Origin: CAITSH01 sp025356665 | Lineage (GTDB): Bacteria > Pseudomonadota > Gammaproteobacteria > Burkholderiales > SG8-39 | DNA length: 64,000 nucleotides | Direction: 5' to 3' | Assembly (NCBI GenBank): GCA_025356665.1 | Contig: JANXRV010000013.1 | Coordinates: forward strand, 5,125-69,124 | In this document: one piece after another, positions 28,069-37,299 of the stretch | Numbering within the stretch: the first letter of the stretch is position 1 | Layout: each line of letters starts with the position of its first letter | The notes under the pieces: model-generated | Database searches by the model: none | Seen by the model: the letters and a program-made list of their open reading frames with translations, nothing else | What the model was told of the DNA's origin: nothing | Translations under genes and position numbers: made by a program

Positions 28069-28190
28069 GGAAAGCGCTAATCGAACGCATGTGAAACATC
28101 GCCGGGCGTGGCGCCCGGCAACACCGGGTACGCATCGGGCACGGCGTTTTCGCAGTTTAAAGGCAGTACGGCGGCACAAAGGAGAAGTAA

Positions 28191-29483
28191 ATGGCATTGG
28201 ACAAAAAGGCGGCGGCGCATGTTCTGGCGCAAATCGATCGCGACGAACTGGCACAGCTTGGCTGCGACCTGACCAACATCCCCAGCCCGACCGGCCAGGA
28301 AAAGGCCGTTGCGGAATTCATACTTGACTGGTATGCAGCGAGTGGCCTCAAGGCGGTGCGCCAGGACATCGAGGTCGACCGGCCCAACGCCGTCGGCATA
28401 CTCAAGGGCGACGGCAGCGGCCTCAGCTTGAGTTTCAACGGCCATATGGATACCAGCTTCACCGGCACCGACGCCGACCTGCGCATGGTGGCGCGCGTCG
28501 AGCCCGAGCATGAGCTGAAGGCCTCGATACAGGAGGGCAAGGTGCGCGGTCTTGGCATCTCCAACATGAAGGGCGGCGTCGCCGCGTTCATGATGGCCGG
28601 TAAGGCGCTGAAAAAAAGCGGCATCATGCTCAAGGGCGATGTGATTCTCGCCGCAGTCGCCGGAGAGATTTCGCGCACGCCGATCGGGCCCTGGCAGACC
28701 AAGGAATATCGCGGCGAGGGCGTCGGCACGCGTCATTTGCTGACCCACGGCATGCATTCGGATTACGCCGTTTGCTGCGACGCCTCGGACCTCAACATCG
28801 TCTGGACGCAAATGGGCGTGGTGCTGGTGAAAATCGCCACTTTCGGCCAGGCCGAGGCGGCCTGGGGAACCAGCCGCGAAAAATATCCCATGGCCAAGAT
28901 GAACGCCATCGTCAAGATGACGCGCGTCATCGCCGCGCTCGAGGCCTGGGCCGAGGGTTTCGAGAAAAAATACATCTATCAGTCACCGACCGGCCCGCTG
29001 TATCCCAAGGTCAACATCGGCGGCATCGAGGGCGGCGCGCCTTACCGCCCCAATTATTTTCCAGGCGTGTGCAATATTTACGTCGACGTGCGCATGCCAC
29101 CGCAGGTGCGGCCGGTGACGGTGCAATATGAAATCGAAAAGGCGCTGAAGCAGCTCGATATCGAGTACGACCTTGAGCTGTACAAGTCGCTGCTCGGCCA
29201 CGAAGGCAGGGGCGTCGAGCCGCTTGTGGCCTCGGCCGAGGAAGTGCACCAACACCTGTTCGGCGAAAAAATAAAACCCGAGTCGCCCGAGCGCGCCAGC
29301 ATCTGGACCGACACCAACATCTACAATGAAATGGGCATACCGGCGATCAAGATCGGCCCGCGCGGCCGGCGCATCGGTCCGCGCAACGAGGAAATCGACA
29401 TCGATGTCATGGTCAAGGCGGCGCAGCTTTACGCGCTGATGGCGCTCGATATCTGCAATCGCGAGCGGCCCGATCCGGCCTGA
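28191..29483 (+). CDS. M20-family deacylase/peptidase-like protein with an altered metal site
   Basis: 430 residues. The fold and the first motif GHMDT (His85, Asp87) belong to the M20 amidohydrolases. The later metal motifs are changed: the bridging Asp of the DMKGG block is Asn125 (SNMKGG), the Glu-Glu pair is GEISRT (Glu159 then Ile), the GEPT block is CDASD, and the usual late His near GPxxxxAH is not evident. The dimerisation lid is present in the middle. It may be a divergent deacylase with a different metal set or a non-enzymatic relative. It lies in the molybdenum hydroxylase operon. Confidence 0.82.
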   Translation: MALDKKAAAHVLAQIDRDELAQLGCDLTNIPSPTGQEKAVAEFILDWYAASGLKAVRQDIEVDRPNAVGILKGDGSGLSLSFNGHMDTSFTGTDADLRMVARVEPEHELKASIQEGKVRGLGISNMKGGVAAFMMAGKALKKSGIMLKGDVILAAVAGEISRTPIGPWQTKEYRGEGVGTRHLLTHGMHSDYAVCCDASDLNIVWTQMGVVLVKIATFGQAEAAWGTSREKYPMAKMNAIVKMTRVIAALEAWAEGFEKKYIYQSPTGPLYPKVNIGGIEGGAPYRPNYFPGVCNIYVDVRMPPQVRPVTVQYEIEKALKQLDIEYDLELYKSLLGHEGRGVEPLVASAEEVHQHLFGEKIKPESPERASIWTDTNIYNEMGIPAIKIGPRGRRIGPRNEEIDIDVMVKAAQLYALMALDICNRERPDPA

Positions 29484-29548
29484 GCGAGCGGTGCGCGGCC
29501 GCGGCTGCGGCAGCACCAATGCATTGATCGTGACAATCTGTCTGAAAA

Positions 29549-29612
29549 GACTTTGGGATTTTAGGACTTTGGGACTTTAGAACTTTAGAACTTTAGAACA
29601 CTAGAACTCTAG
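29549..29612. repeat. gactttag/aactttag tandem repeats before the FAD subunit gene
   Basis: About eight degenerate copies of an 8-9 base unit (gactttggg, gaactttag, gaacactag) fill the gap between the M20-like gene and the next start. The last copies run into the ribosome site aggag. Confidence 0.8.
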
Positions 29613-29623
29613 GAGAAGCATTC

Positions 29624-30484
29624 TTGAAACCTGCTGCATTTGAATACGCAGTGCCGACGACGGTAGCCGAGGCCGTTGCCTTGCTCGCCAGTCGCAATGG
29701 CGAGGCCAAGCCCATTTCCGGCGGGCAAAGCCTGATGCCGGTGCTCAATTTCCGCCTCGCCGCGCCGACGCTGCTGGTTGACTTGCGCCACCTGCCCGAC
29801 CTCGATCGCATCGTTGTCGAAGCGGGCGGCACGCGTCTGGGCGCCAAGGTGCGCTGGCGCGATATTGAAAAAAGCGGCGAACTCGCCGCCGGCCAGCCGC
29901 TGCTCTGCGCGGCGATCGCACATGTCGCGCACTACCAGATACGCAATCGCGGCACCGTTGGCGGCAGCCTCGCGCATGCCGACCCGGCCGCCGAAATGCC
30001 CGGTCTTGCCGTGGCCCTGGATGCAAGGCTGCGCATCATCGGCGCCAAGGGTGAGCGCATGGTCGAGGCCGGCGAATTTTTCACCGGCCCCTTGTCAACG
30101 GTGCTCGAGCCCGACGAACTGATACTCGAGGTGTTGCTGCCGGCGTGGCCGGCGGCGCGCCGCTGGGGCTTTGAGGAATTTGCGCGCCGTCGTGGCGACT
30201 TTGCGCTCGCCGGCGCCGCGGTGTGGTTTGACACCGACGCCGCGGGATGCGCACAAAATGCCCACGTTGGCATCATTGGCGCGAGTGACCGGCCGCGCCG
30301 CCTGCCCGGCGCAGAGATGGCGCTCAACGGCAAGGCCCTCGACGCTGCCGCCATCGCTGCCGCAGTCACCGCCGCGCGCGCCGCGCTCGACCCGATGAAC
30401 GACATTCATGCCAGCGCCGACTACCGGCGCGCTCTCGCCGGCACCATGGTTGAGCGCGCGCTCAAGGCCGCGCTAGCGCGCTGA
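29624..30484 (+). CDS. FAD-binding subunit of molybdenum hydroxylase
   Basis: 286 residues from a TTG at 29624 with aggag upstream. Motifs SGGQSLMPVLNFRLA and GTVGGSLAHADPAAE bind FAD. It is the first of an M-S-L triplet with the genes at 30545 and 31020, and is a paralogue of the subunits at 5440 and 43602. Confidence 0.93.
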   Translation: MKPAAFEYAVPTTVAEAVALLASRNGEAKPISGGQSLMPVLNFRLAAPTLLVDLRHLPDLDRIVVEAGGTRLGAKVRWRDIEKSGELAAGQPLLCAAIAHVAHYQIRNRGTVGGSLAHADPAAEMPGLAVALDARLRIIGAKGERMVEAGEFFTGPLSTVLEPDELILEVLLPAWPAARRWGFEEFARRRGDFALAGAAVWFDTDAAGCAQNAHVGIIGASDRPRRLPGAEMALNGKALDAAAIAAAVTAARAALDPMNDIHASADYRRALAGTMVERALKAALAR

Positions 30485-30544
30485 GGGGCGCCGGCCCACC
30501 ATACGAAACATCAGGAAACACATCAGGAAAAATCAAGGAAACAC

Positions 30545-31018
30545 ATGCCCACAAAATTTGAAGTCAATGGTAAGGCGGTCGAGGTTGATGTCGAGCCGCG
30601 CATGTCGCTCGCCGACTGCCTGCGCCACGAATTGCATCTGACCGGCACCCATCTTGCCTGCGAACACGGCGTCTGCGGCGCCTGCACTGTGCTCGTCGAT
30701 GGCGAGGCGGTGCGCGCCTGCCTGACGCTGGCGGTCCAGGCCGAGGGGCGCAAGGTCGTCACCGTCGAGGGCTTGTCCAATGACGACGTGCTGTCGCCGC
30801 TGCAAGCGGCATTTCGCCGGCACAACGCCTTGCAGTGCGGTTTTTGCACACCGGGCATGATCACCACCGCGCATGCGCTGTTGTCCGAGGAACCCGATTG
30901 CGACGCCGACCGAGTGCGCGAAGTGCTGTCGGGCAACATCTGCCGCTGCACCGGCTACATTCCGATCATCGAGGCGGTGCTCGAAGCGCGCGCCGCCTAC
31001 AAGAATGGGGGCAAATAA
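30545..31018 (+). CDS. 2Fe-2S subunit of molybdenum hydroxylase
   Basis: 157 residues. CEHGVCGACTV and CGFCTPGM...CRCTGY give two complete 2Fe-2S sites. It ends one base before the start of the large subunit gene. Confidence 0.95.
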   Translation: MPTKFEVNGKAVEVDVEPRMSLADCLRHELHLTGTHLACEHGVCGACTVLVDGEAVRACLTLAVQAEGRKVVTVEGLSNDDVLSPLQAAFRRHNALQCGFCTPGMITTAHALLSEEPDCDADRVREVLSGNICRCTGYIPIIEAVLEARAAYKNGGK

Positions 31019-31019
31019 C

Positions 31020-33365
31020 ATGGCGCAACCGCTTCGCAAACCCGCTGCCGACAAAAAACGCTATGTCGGTTCCTCCATCGAGCGTATCGAAGACCTGCGC
31101 TTTCTCAGGGGCAAGGGCACTTATGTCGATGATGTGATCCTAGACCAGGACGTGCTGCATGCGGCGATCCTGCGCAGCCCCGTGGCGCACGGTTACATTC
31201 GCGGCATCGACGCGGCGGCCGCGCGCAAAATCGACGGCGTGCATGCGGTGATCACTTCGGCCGAAATCATCGCCGCCTGCGGCGCCGTGCCGCTGATCCC
31301 GATACGCCTGCACCCCATTCCGGTGCTCGAACCGTACAAGCAGCCGGTCATCGCCTCGAACAAGGTGCGTCATGTTGGCGAGCCCATCGCCATCATTGTC
31401 GCCGCCAGCGCCGCCATCGCCGAGGATGCGATGAACGCGATCGAGCTCGACATCGAGGCGCTGCCGGTTGCCGCCGATGTGGCGAGCGCCGTCGCCAGGA
31501 AGGACGGGGCGATCCTGTTCGACGGTACCGACACCAACGCGCCACTGACCTATAGCGCCAAAAAAGGCGATGCCGACGCGGTGTTCGCCAACGCGCCTTA
31601 CAAGCGGCGCGAGCGCTTCGATGTGCAGCGCATCACCGCAATGACCATGGAGCCGCGCGGCCTGATGGCGGCCTGGGACGCCGCCAGCGAAACGCTGATC
31701 GTCTACGGCGCGGCCAAGGTGCCGTTCTGGAACCGCGCCGCGGTGGCGCAGATGCTGGGCATGGACAAGGACGCGGTGACGCTGATCGAGAACGACGTCG
31801 GCGGCGGCTTTGGCGCGCGCGGCGAGTTCTACACCGAGGATTTCCTGGTCCCGTTTGCGGCGCGCCACCTCGGCCGCACGGTGAAGTGGATAGAAGACCG
31901 GCGCGAAAACCTGATGTCGATGAACCAGGCGCGCGAATGCGACGCCGAGGTGGAGATCGCCTGCGACCGCGACGGCACCATCCTGGGTTTTCGCGGCAGC
32001 ATGAACTACGACCTGGGCGCCTATCCGCGCACCAACGGCCTCGTCGCGCCGCGCAACCTGACGCAGTTTGTGTCCGGCCCGTATCGCGTTGCGGCGGTAG
32101 ACCTTTCCTGCCGCATCGTGTTTACCAACAAGACCGGCTCGGGCACCTTCCGCGCGCCGGGCCGCTTCGAGAGCAATTTTTTCGGTGAACGCCTGGTCGA
32201 CATGGCGGCGCAGGACCTCGGGCTCGACCCGGTGGAGATGCGGCGCAAGAACGTGCTGACCAGCAGCGACATGCCCTGGGCGCTGGCGACCATATCGCCC
32301 TCTACGGTGCCCAACACCTCGGACACCTCGTGCGACAGCGGCGATTACCGCACGACCCTCGATCGTTGCGTGCAGGAATTCGGTTGGGCGAAAAAGCGCG
32401 AATTGCAGGGCCGGCTGATCGACGGCCGTTACCACGGCATCGGCTTCAGCTGTTTTATCGAGGGCGGCGCCGCCGGCCCGCGCGAGAACGCGAAAATGCG
32501 CCTGGACAAGGACGGCAAGGTCACCGTCAGCGTCGGTTCGACCGGCGTCGGCCAGGGCCTGGAGACGGTGTTGCTGCAAATCGCCGCCGATGCGCTCGAC
32601 ATGCCCATGGAGGACATACGCCTGCTGCACGGCTCGACCAACCTGCTGGGCGAGGGCTGGGGCTCTTATCACTCGCGCTCCACCGTCATGGGCGGCTCGG
32701 CCATACTCGACGGCGCGAAAAATCTCAAGGCGGCGATTTGCGAAAAGGCTGCCGCGTTGCTAGGCTGCGCCGCGGCCGAGGTGCACGTCGCCGGCGGCGA
32801 GGCGGTCTCGCCCAAGGGCAAGACCGTGTCCTTCGCGCAGCTTGCTGCGACGGCGGCGATCGAGGTCGACGGCACCTTCGCCAGCCACCATCACACCTAC
32901 GCCTACGGCGCGGCCGCGGCGCATGTCGCGGTCGATCCGGGCACCGGGGGCATTGAACTGATCGATTATGTGGTGATCGAGGACGTAGGCCGCGCCATCA
33001 ATCCGCTTACCGTTCACGGCCAGGTCATCGGCGGCACGGTGCAAGGCTTGGGCGGCGTATTTCTCGAGCACATCGTCTATGACGCCGAAGGGCAGTTGCT
33101 GACCGGCTCGCTCGCCGATTACCTGGTGCCCACGGCCTCCGATTACCCGCAGATTCGCGCGGTGACGCTGGAACAATTTCCGTCGCCGCTCAATCCGCTT
33201 GGCGCCAAGGGCGCGGGCGAGGGCGGCACGATTTGCGTCGGCGGTGTCATTGGCAACGCGCTGGCCAACGCGCTATCCTCGCTTGGCATCGAGCCTAACA
33301 GCCTGCCGCTGTCGCCCTCGCGCGTGTGGCAGATGGTGGATGAGGCTGCGCGCAAGCGTGCGTGA
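31020..33365 (+). CDS. molybdenum hydroxylase large subunit
   Basis: 781 residues from the ATG at 31020; the longer frame belongs to the 2Fe-2S gene. Domains are the hammerhead (LRGKGTYVDD near residue 28) and the Mo-cofactor halves with GGGFGARGEFY, the loop TFRAPGRFES and the final GAKGAGEGGT with the catalytic Glu. It would hydroxylate an aldehyde or (hetero)aromatic ring carbon. The gene is followed by a hydrolase resembling dihydropseudooxynicotine hydrolase, then a second large subunit gene. Confidence 0.93.
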   Translation: MAQPLRKPAADKKRYVGSSIERIEDLRFLRGKGTYVDDVILDQDVLHAAILRSPVAHGYIRGIDAAAARKIDGVHAVITSAEIIAACGAVPLIPIRLHPIPVLEPYKQPVIASNKVRHVGEPIAIIVAASAAIAEDAMNAIELDIEALPVAADVASAVARKDGAILFDGTDTNAPLTYSAKKGDADAVFANAPYKRRERFDVQRITAMTMEPRGLMAAWDAASETLIVYGAAKVPFWNRAAVAQMLGMDKDAVTLIENDVGGGFGARGEFYTEDFLVPFAARHLGRTVKWIEDRRENLMSMNQARECDAEVEIACDRDGTILGFRGSMNYDLGAYPRTNGLVAPRNLTQFVSGPYRVAAVDLSCRIVFTNKTGSGTFRAPGRFESNFFGERLVDMAAQDLGLDPVEMRRKNVLTSSDMPWALATISPSTVPNTSDTSCDSGDYRTTLDRCVQEFGWAKKRELQGRLIDGRYHGIGFSCFIEGGAAGPRENAKMRLDKDGKVTVSVGSTGVGQGLETVLLQIAADALDMPMEDIRLLHGSTNLLGEGWGSYHSRSTVMGGSAILDGAKNLKAAICEKAAALLGCAAAEVHVAGGEAVSPKGKTVSFAQLAATAAIEVDGTFASHHHTYAYGAAAAHVAVDPGTGGIELIDYVVIEDVGRAINPLTVHGQVIGGTVQGLGGVFLEHIVYDAEGQLLTGSLADYLVPTASDYPQIRAVTLEQFPSPLNPLGAKGAGEGGTICVGGVIGNALANALSSLGIEPNSLPLSPSRVWQMVDEAARKRA

Positions 33366-33411
33366 GCCGGCTTGGAACCGGCCAGTCGGCGATAGTCCAT
33401 AGTCGATACCG

Positions 33412-33451
33412 ATAGGCTGGAAAGCCGCGCCAGACGGGCATTTCCAGCCAT
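33412..33451. repeat. GCTGGAAA-family hairpin
   Basis: Arms GGCTGGAAA (33415-33423) and TTTCCAGCC (33441-33449) flank a GC-rich loop. It lies in the 200-base gap after the large subunit gene. Confidence 0.8.
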
Positions 33452-33565
33452 TTCCCCGGCAGCAGCGCAGGCGTATCACCGGGCGGATTTTTGTGATGAT
33501 TTGTTCTTATGTGCAGGAAAACCGCGGGCAGCAAAACCGCGAACAGAATAACGACAGGAAAAAAG

Positions 33566-34924
33566 ATGACGCAGTTGAAGAGAAAAATCGCCAAGGCCAC
33601 GCTCGACGCAGCCGATGACAGCGGACCGCGCATGCGCCGTTGGGAGGAACAGCGCTGGGTCATAGACAACATCATCCGCACCGCCGGCATCGAGTGGGAC
33701 CAGCCGCGCATGGGTAATTACGCCAGCGCCTGCGGGCCGGCCGCGGCCGGCGACATCGCGGCAATCCGCGCGCGGGTGCAAAAATATACCGACATCACGC
33801 CGGCCTTCGAGGCGGTGGCGCGGCGGCGTGAAGCCGCGGCGCGTGAGGCCGAGGCTGAGAACCACGGCGTGACCGCGCGCGACAATTATTTTTGCGCCGC
33901 GGTGTTCTGGGCGGCGTCGCAGTGGACGCTGCTGAACAATAACAACCACAATCACGACAACAACACGCGCAAGCGCGAATGTTTTCTCGGTTATACCAGG
34001 CATGCCGACCATCGCGTTGAAGCGGCCTGGATCGACCTGCCCGGGGGCAAGCGCATGCCCGGCTGGCTGCACCTGCCCTATGCCTACCGCAGCGGTCGCG
34101 TGCCCGCGGTGGTGTCTATTCCCGGCATGGACGGTTTCAAGGAATCCAATGTCGCGCTGCTGGGCGACCGCTGGTTGTCGCGCGGCATCGCCGTGCTGGT
34201 CATCGACGGCCCGGGACAGTATGAGAGCGCGCTGCACGATCTTTATTTCAGCGTGCCGGCGTGGAAGGCGGCGGGCAAGGCGGCGTATGAATGGCTGGCG
34301 AGGCGCGCCGAGATCGACGCCGATCGCATCGGCATCATAGGCAACAGCTTTGGCTCTTATTTCGCCACCATCGCCGCTGCCTGGGAGCCGCGCTTTGGCG
34401 CCGTGGCCGTGTCCTCGATTTGCTTCGAGCCCGGCGGCGGGACGATTTTCGACCAGGCCTCACCGACCTTCAAGCGCCGCTTCATGTACATGGCGGGTTT
34501 CAGCGACGAGGCGCGCTTCGACCACTTCCGCCGCGGCATGACGCTGAAGGAGCACGCCGCGCGCATCCGCATGCCCTATTTGTGCGTCGCCGGCGAACGC
34601 GACGAGCTGTGCCCGATCGAGTGGGCTGGGCGCACGCTGGATGCGATGCGCGGCCCGAAGCAACTGGTCATCTACCAGGAGTCGCGCCATACCGTGGGCA
34701 ACGTGCCCTCGAGCGTACTCGGTCCCAATCCGCAGGCCCTGGTCGCCGACTGGATGCAAGACCGGCTCATGAGCAAGGCGGGTAAGACCGGCAATGCGGC
34801 CAAGGACGCCAAGACCGCCAAGACCGCAAGGACCGCCAAAACTGTCAAGAGCGCGGCGGACAAGCTCGCGAGCAGTCGCTGGTTTGTTGAGGCCAGCGGC
34901 ACCGTGCGCAAGTCGGCGTACTGA
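33566..34924 (+). CDS. alpha/beta hydrolase resembling 2,6-dihydropseudooxynicotine hydrolase
   Basis: 452 residues from the ATG at 33566 with an aggaa site; an earlier Met is less likely. An N-terminal helical domain leads to the alpha/beta core: VVSIPGMDGFKE (oxyanion region), GNSFGSY (Ser nucleophile, near residue 260), ERDELCP (acid) and ESRHTVGN (His). This domain order and helical cap recall the C-C hydrolase of nicotine breakdown and FrsA-like esterases. Two oddities are an Asn/His-rich run (NNNNHNHDNN) and a C-terminal Lys-Thr-Ala repeat tail encoded by an aagaccgcc-type tandem repeat. Its position between two molybdenum hydroxylase large subunits supports a ring-pathway role. Confidence 0.78.
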   Translation: MTQLKRKIAKATLDAADDSGPRMRRWEEQRWVIDNIIRTAGIEWDQPRMGNYASACGPAAAGDIAAIRARVQKYTDITPAFEAVARRREAAAREAEAENHGVTARDNYFCAAVFWAASQWTLLNNNNHNHDNNTRKRECFLGYTRHADHRVEAAWIDLPGGKRMPGWLHLPYAYRSGRVPAVVSIPGMDGFKESNVALLGDRWLSRGIAVLVIDGPGQYESALHDLYFSVPAWKAAGKAAYEWLARRAEIDADRIGIIGNSFGSYFATIAAAWEPRFGAVAVSSICFEPGGGTIFDQASPTFKRRFMYMAGFSDEARFDHFRRGMTLKEHAARIRMPYLCVAGERDELCPIEWAGRTLDAMRGPKQLVIYQESRHTVGNVPSSVLGPNPQALVADWMQDRLMSKAGKTGNAAKDAKTAKTARTAKTVKSAADKLASSRWFVEASGTVRKSAY

Positions 34925-34946
34925 TGCCCGCGCCCGGACAGACGAC

Positions 34947-37262
34947 ATGACAGACCACAGCAACCTCAATGCCCTTAAAAACGCCGGCCCCTTTGTCGGG
35001 CGTCCGGTCGAGCGCGTCGAGGACGGACGTTTTTTGCAAGGCGCCGGCACCTACGTCGCCGACATGTCCCGCGCCGGCATGCTATCGGCGGTCATCCTGC
35101 GCAGCCCGATTGCCCATGGCCGCATCCGTGGCATAGACACGGCCGCCTGCCTGGCCATGCCCGGCGTTGCCGCGGTGATCACCGCGGCCGACATCGGCGG
35201 CACCATGCCGCGCATCCCGTTGCGCCAGGAGGCCCATCCGTCGCTGCTGGTATTCGAGCAGCCGGTGATTGCCGTGGACAAGGTGCGCTATGTCGGCGAG
35301 CCGGTGGCGATGGTGATCGCCGACACCCGCGCCCGCGCCCAGGATGCGCTCGAGACCATAGTGCTCGATCTTGAAGAGCTGCCCGTTGTCAGCGACCGCG
35401 ACGACGCCGAGCGCGGCGACACGCTCTTGCACGAGGACGCCAATACCAACTGCGCCATCACGCTGCATGCGGTGCGCGGTGACGCCGACGCGGCGTTTCG
35501 CAACGCCGCTTACACGCGGCGCGAACGCTTCAGCATGCACAGGCATACGGCGATTCCCCTCGAAACACGCGGCCTGCTCGCCGACTGGGATGCGGTGCAG
35601 TGCCGGCTGATCGTCGATGGTGCTGGCAAAGTGCCTTTTGCCAACCGCCGCATCCTCGCCGGTATGCTGGGCCTCGAGCAGTCGGCGATCGACATGCTCG
35701 AGTGCGACATCGGCGGCGCGTTTGGCGCGCGCGGCGAGTTTTATCCGGAGGATTTTCTGATCCCCTTCGCCGCCAGGCGCCTTGGCCGGCCGGTGAAATG
35801 GGTGGAGACGCGCAGCGACCATTTTCTGGCGACCAGCCACGCGCGCGACGCCGATTGCGACATCGAGATCGCCTGCACGCGCGAGGGCGACATTCTGGCG
35901 CTGCGCGGACGCGCGCGCACCGACGTCGGCGCTTATTTGCGCACCGTCGGCGTGACGCCCTCGCGCAACATCGCGCAGGTGTGCTCCGGGCCCTATCGCA
36001 TTGCGCACATCAGCATGAAGGTGGCGCTGATGATGAGCAACAAGACGCCGGTGGCGACGTATCGCGCGCCCGGCCGTTATGAAACGGACTTTTTTCGCGA
36101 GCGCCTGTTCGACCTCGTCGCCGCAGACCTTGGCATGGACCGCGTCGCGTTCCGCCGCCGCAATCTGGTGAGCGCCGCCGAGATACCCTATGCCCTCCCC
36201 AAGGTCGAGCCTTTTGTCGAGGCCACTGAAACCGACAGCGGTGATTATGCGTTGACGCTGGATCGCTGCCTCGATGAATTCAACTGGAAGGCCAAGTCCG
36301 CGCTCAACGGCAAGCTGGTCGACGGCCGCCGCCATGGCATCGCCCTGGGTTGCTACATAGAGGGCGGGGCCTCGGGCCCGCGCGAGAGCACCCGCCTGGC
36401 GCTTGAAGCCGACGGCCGCTTCGCCGTCTACACCGGTTCGTCGGCGGTGGGCCAGGGCCTGGAGACGGCGTTTACGCAAATCGCCGCCGATGCGCTGGGC
36501 GTGCCCATGACGCGCATCCGCGGCGTGTTCCACGGCTCAACCACGGGCGTCGCCGAAGGCTTCGGCAGTTACAGCTCGCGCTCAACGGTAATGGGCGGCT
36601 CGGCCCTGCTCGGTGCGGCGGCCAAGCTGCTCGCCATGATGCGCGAAGCGGCTGCGGGGAGGCTGGGTTGCGCGCCTGAGCAAGTGACGCTGGCCGATGC
36701 CGGTGCCAGCGCGCCGGGTGGCGTGACGCTCGCCTGGTCTGAACTTGCCGGCGCTGCGGGCCTCGTTGCCGAGGACAGCTTTTCCAGTAAAAAACGCACT
36801 TACAGCTACGGCGCGCACGCCGCGCATGTTGCCGTCGATGTCGCCACCGGCGAGGTCGCCGTGCTCGACTACGTCGCCGTCGAGGATGTCGGGCGCATCA
36901 TCAACCCGGCCACGCTGCATGGGCAAACCATAGGCTCGCTGGTGCAGGGGTTGGGCGGGGTCCTGCTCGAGCACCTGGTCTACGACGACCAGGGCCAGCT
37001 GCTTAGCGGCTCGCTGATGGACTACGCCCTGCCGCGCGCAGACAATTTTCCGCACCTGCACGCCGTGGTGCTCGAGCAGTATCCCTCGCCCAATAATCCG
37101 CTTGGTGCCAAGGGTGCGGGTGAGGGCGGCGTTATCCCGGTGGCCGGCGTCATTTCCAACGCTGTTGCCGCCGCGCTCGCGCCGCTCGGGGTAAAGGTCC
37201 ACGACCTGCCGCTCACGGCGCAAAATGTCTGGCGGCTGATCGATGGTGCGAAGGCCGCTTGA
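34947..37262 (+). CDS. second molybdenum hydroxylase large subunit
   Basis: 771 residues from the ATG at 34947. It is a paralogue of the product of 31020: FLQGAGTYVADM hammerhead, GGAFGARGEFY, TYRAPGRYET loop and GAKGAGEGGV with the catalytic Glu. No FAD or 2Fe-2S gene accompanies it, so it may share the small subunits encoded at 29624-31018, giving two substrate specificities with one electron path. That sharing is an inference. Confidence 0.92.
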   Translation: MTDHSNLNALKNAGPFVGRPVERVEDGRFLQGAGTYVADMSRAGMLSAVILRSPIAHGRIRGIDTAACLAMPGVAAVITAADIGGTMPRIPLRQEAHPSLLVFEQPVIAVDKVRYVGEPVAMVIADTRARAQDALETIVLDLEELPVVSDRDDAERGDTLLHEDANTNCAITLHAVRGDADAAFRNAAYTRRERFSMHRHTAIPLETRGLLADWDAVQCRLIVDGAGKVPFANRRILAGMLGLEQSAIDMLECDIGGAFGARGEFYPEDFLIPFAARRLGRPVKWVETRSDHFLATSHARDADCDIEIACTREGDILALRGRARTDVGAYLRTVGVTPSRNIAQVCSGPYRIAHISMKVALMMSNKTPVATYRAPGRYETDFFRERLFDLVAADLGMDRVAFRRRNLVSAAEIPYALPKVEPFVEATETDSGDYALTLDRCLDEFNWKAKSALNGKLVDGRRHGIALGCYIEGGASGPRESTRLALEADGRFAVYTGSSAVGQGLETAFTQIAADALGVPMTRIRGVFHGSTTGVAEGFGSYSSRSTVMGGSALLGAAAKLLAMMREAAAGRLGCAPEQVTLADAGASAPGGVTLAWSELAGAAGLVAEDSFSSKKRTYSYGAHAAHVAVDVATGEVAVLDYVAVEDVGRIINPATLHGQTIGSLVQGLGGVLLEHLVYDDQGQLLSGSLMDYALPRADNFPHLHAVVLEQYPSPNNPLGAKGAGEGGVIPVAGVISNAVAAALAPLGVKVHDLPLTAQNVWRLIDGAKAA

Positions 37263-37299
37263 GCAGGTCAATTTACGAACACAGCAAAAGGAAATGATC

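Noticed and set aside
29549..29612. A CRISPR-like array
   Set aside because: The repeats are 8-9 bases, contiguous and degenerate, with no spacers and no cas genes.
31140..32672. A 510-residue minus-strand open frame opposite a hydroxylase large subunit
   Set aside because: Shadow of a conserved gene, with the same compositional bias as other shadows.
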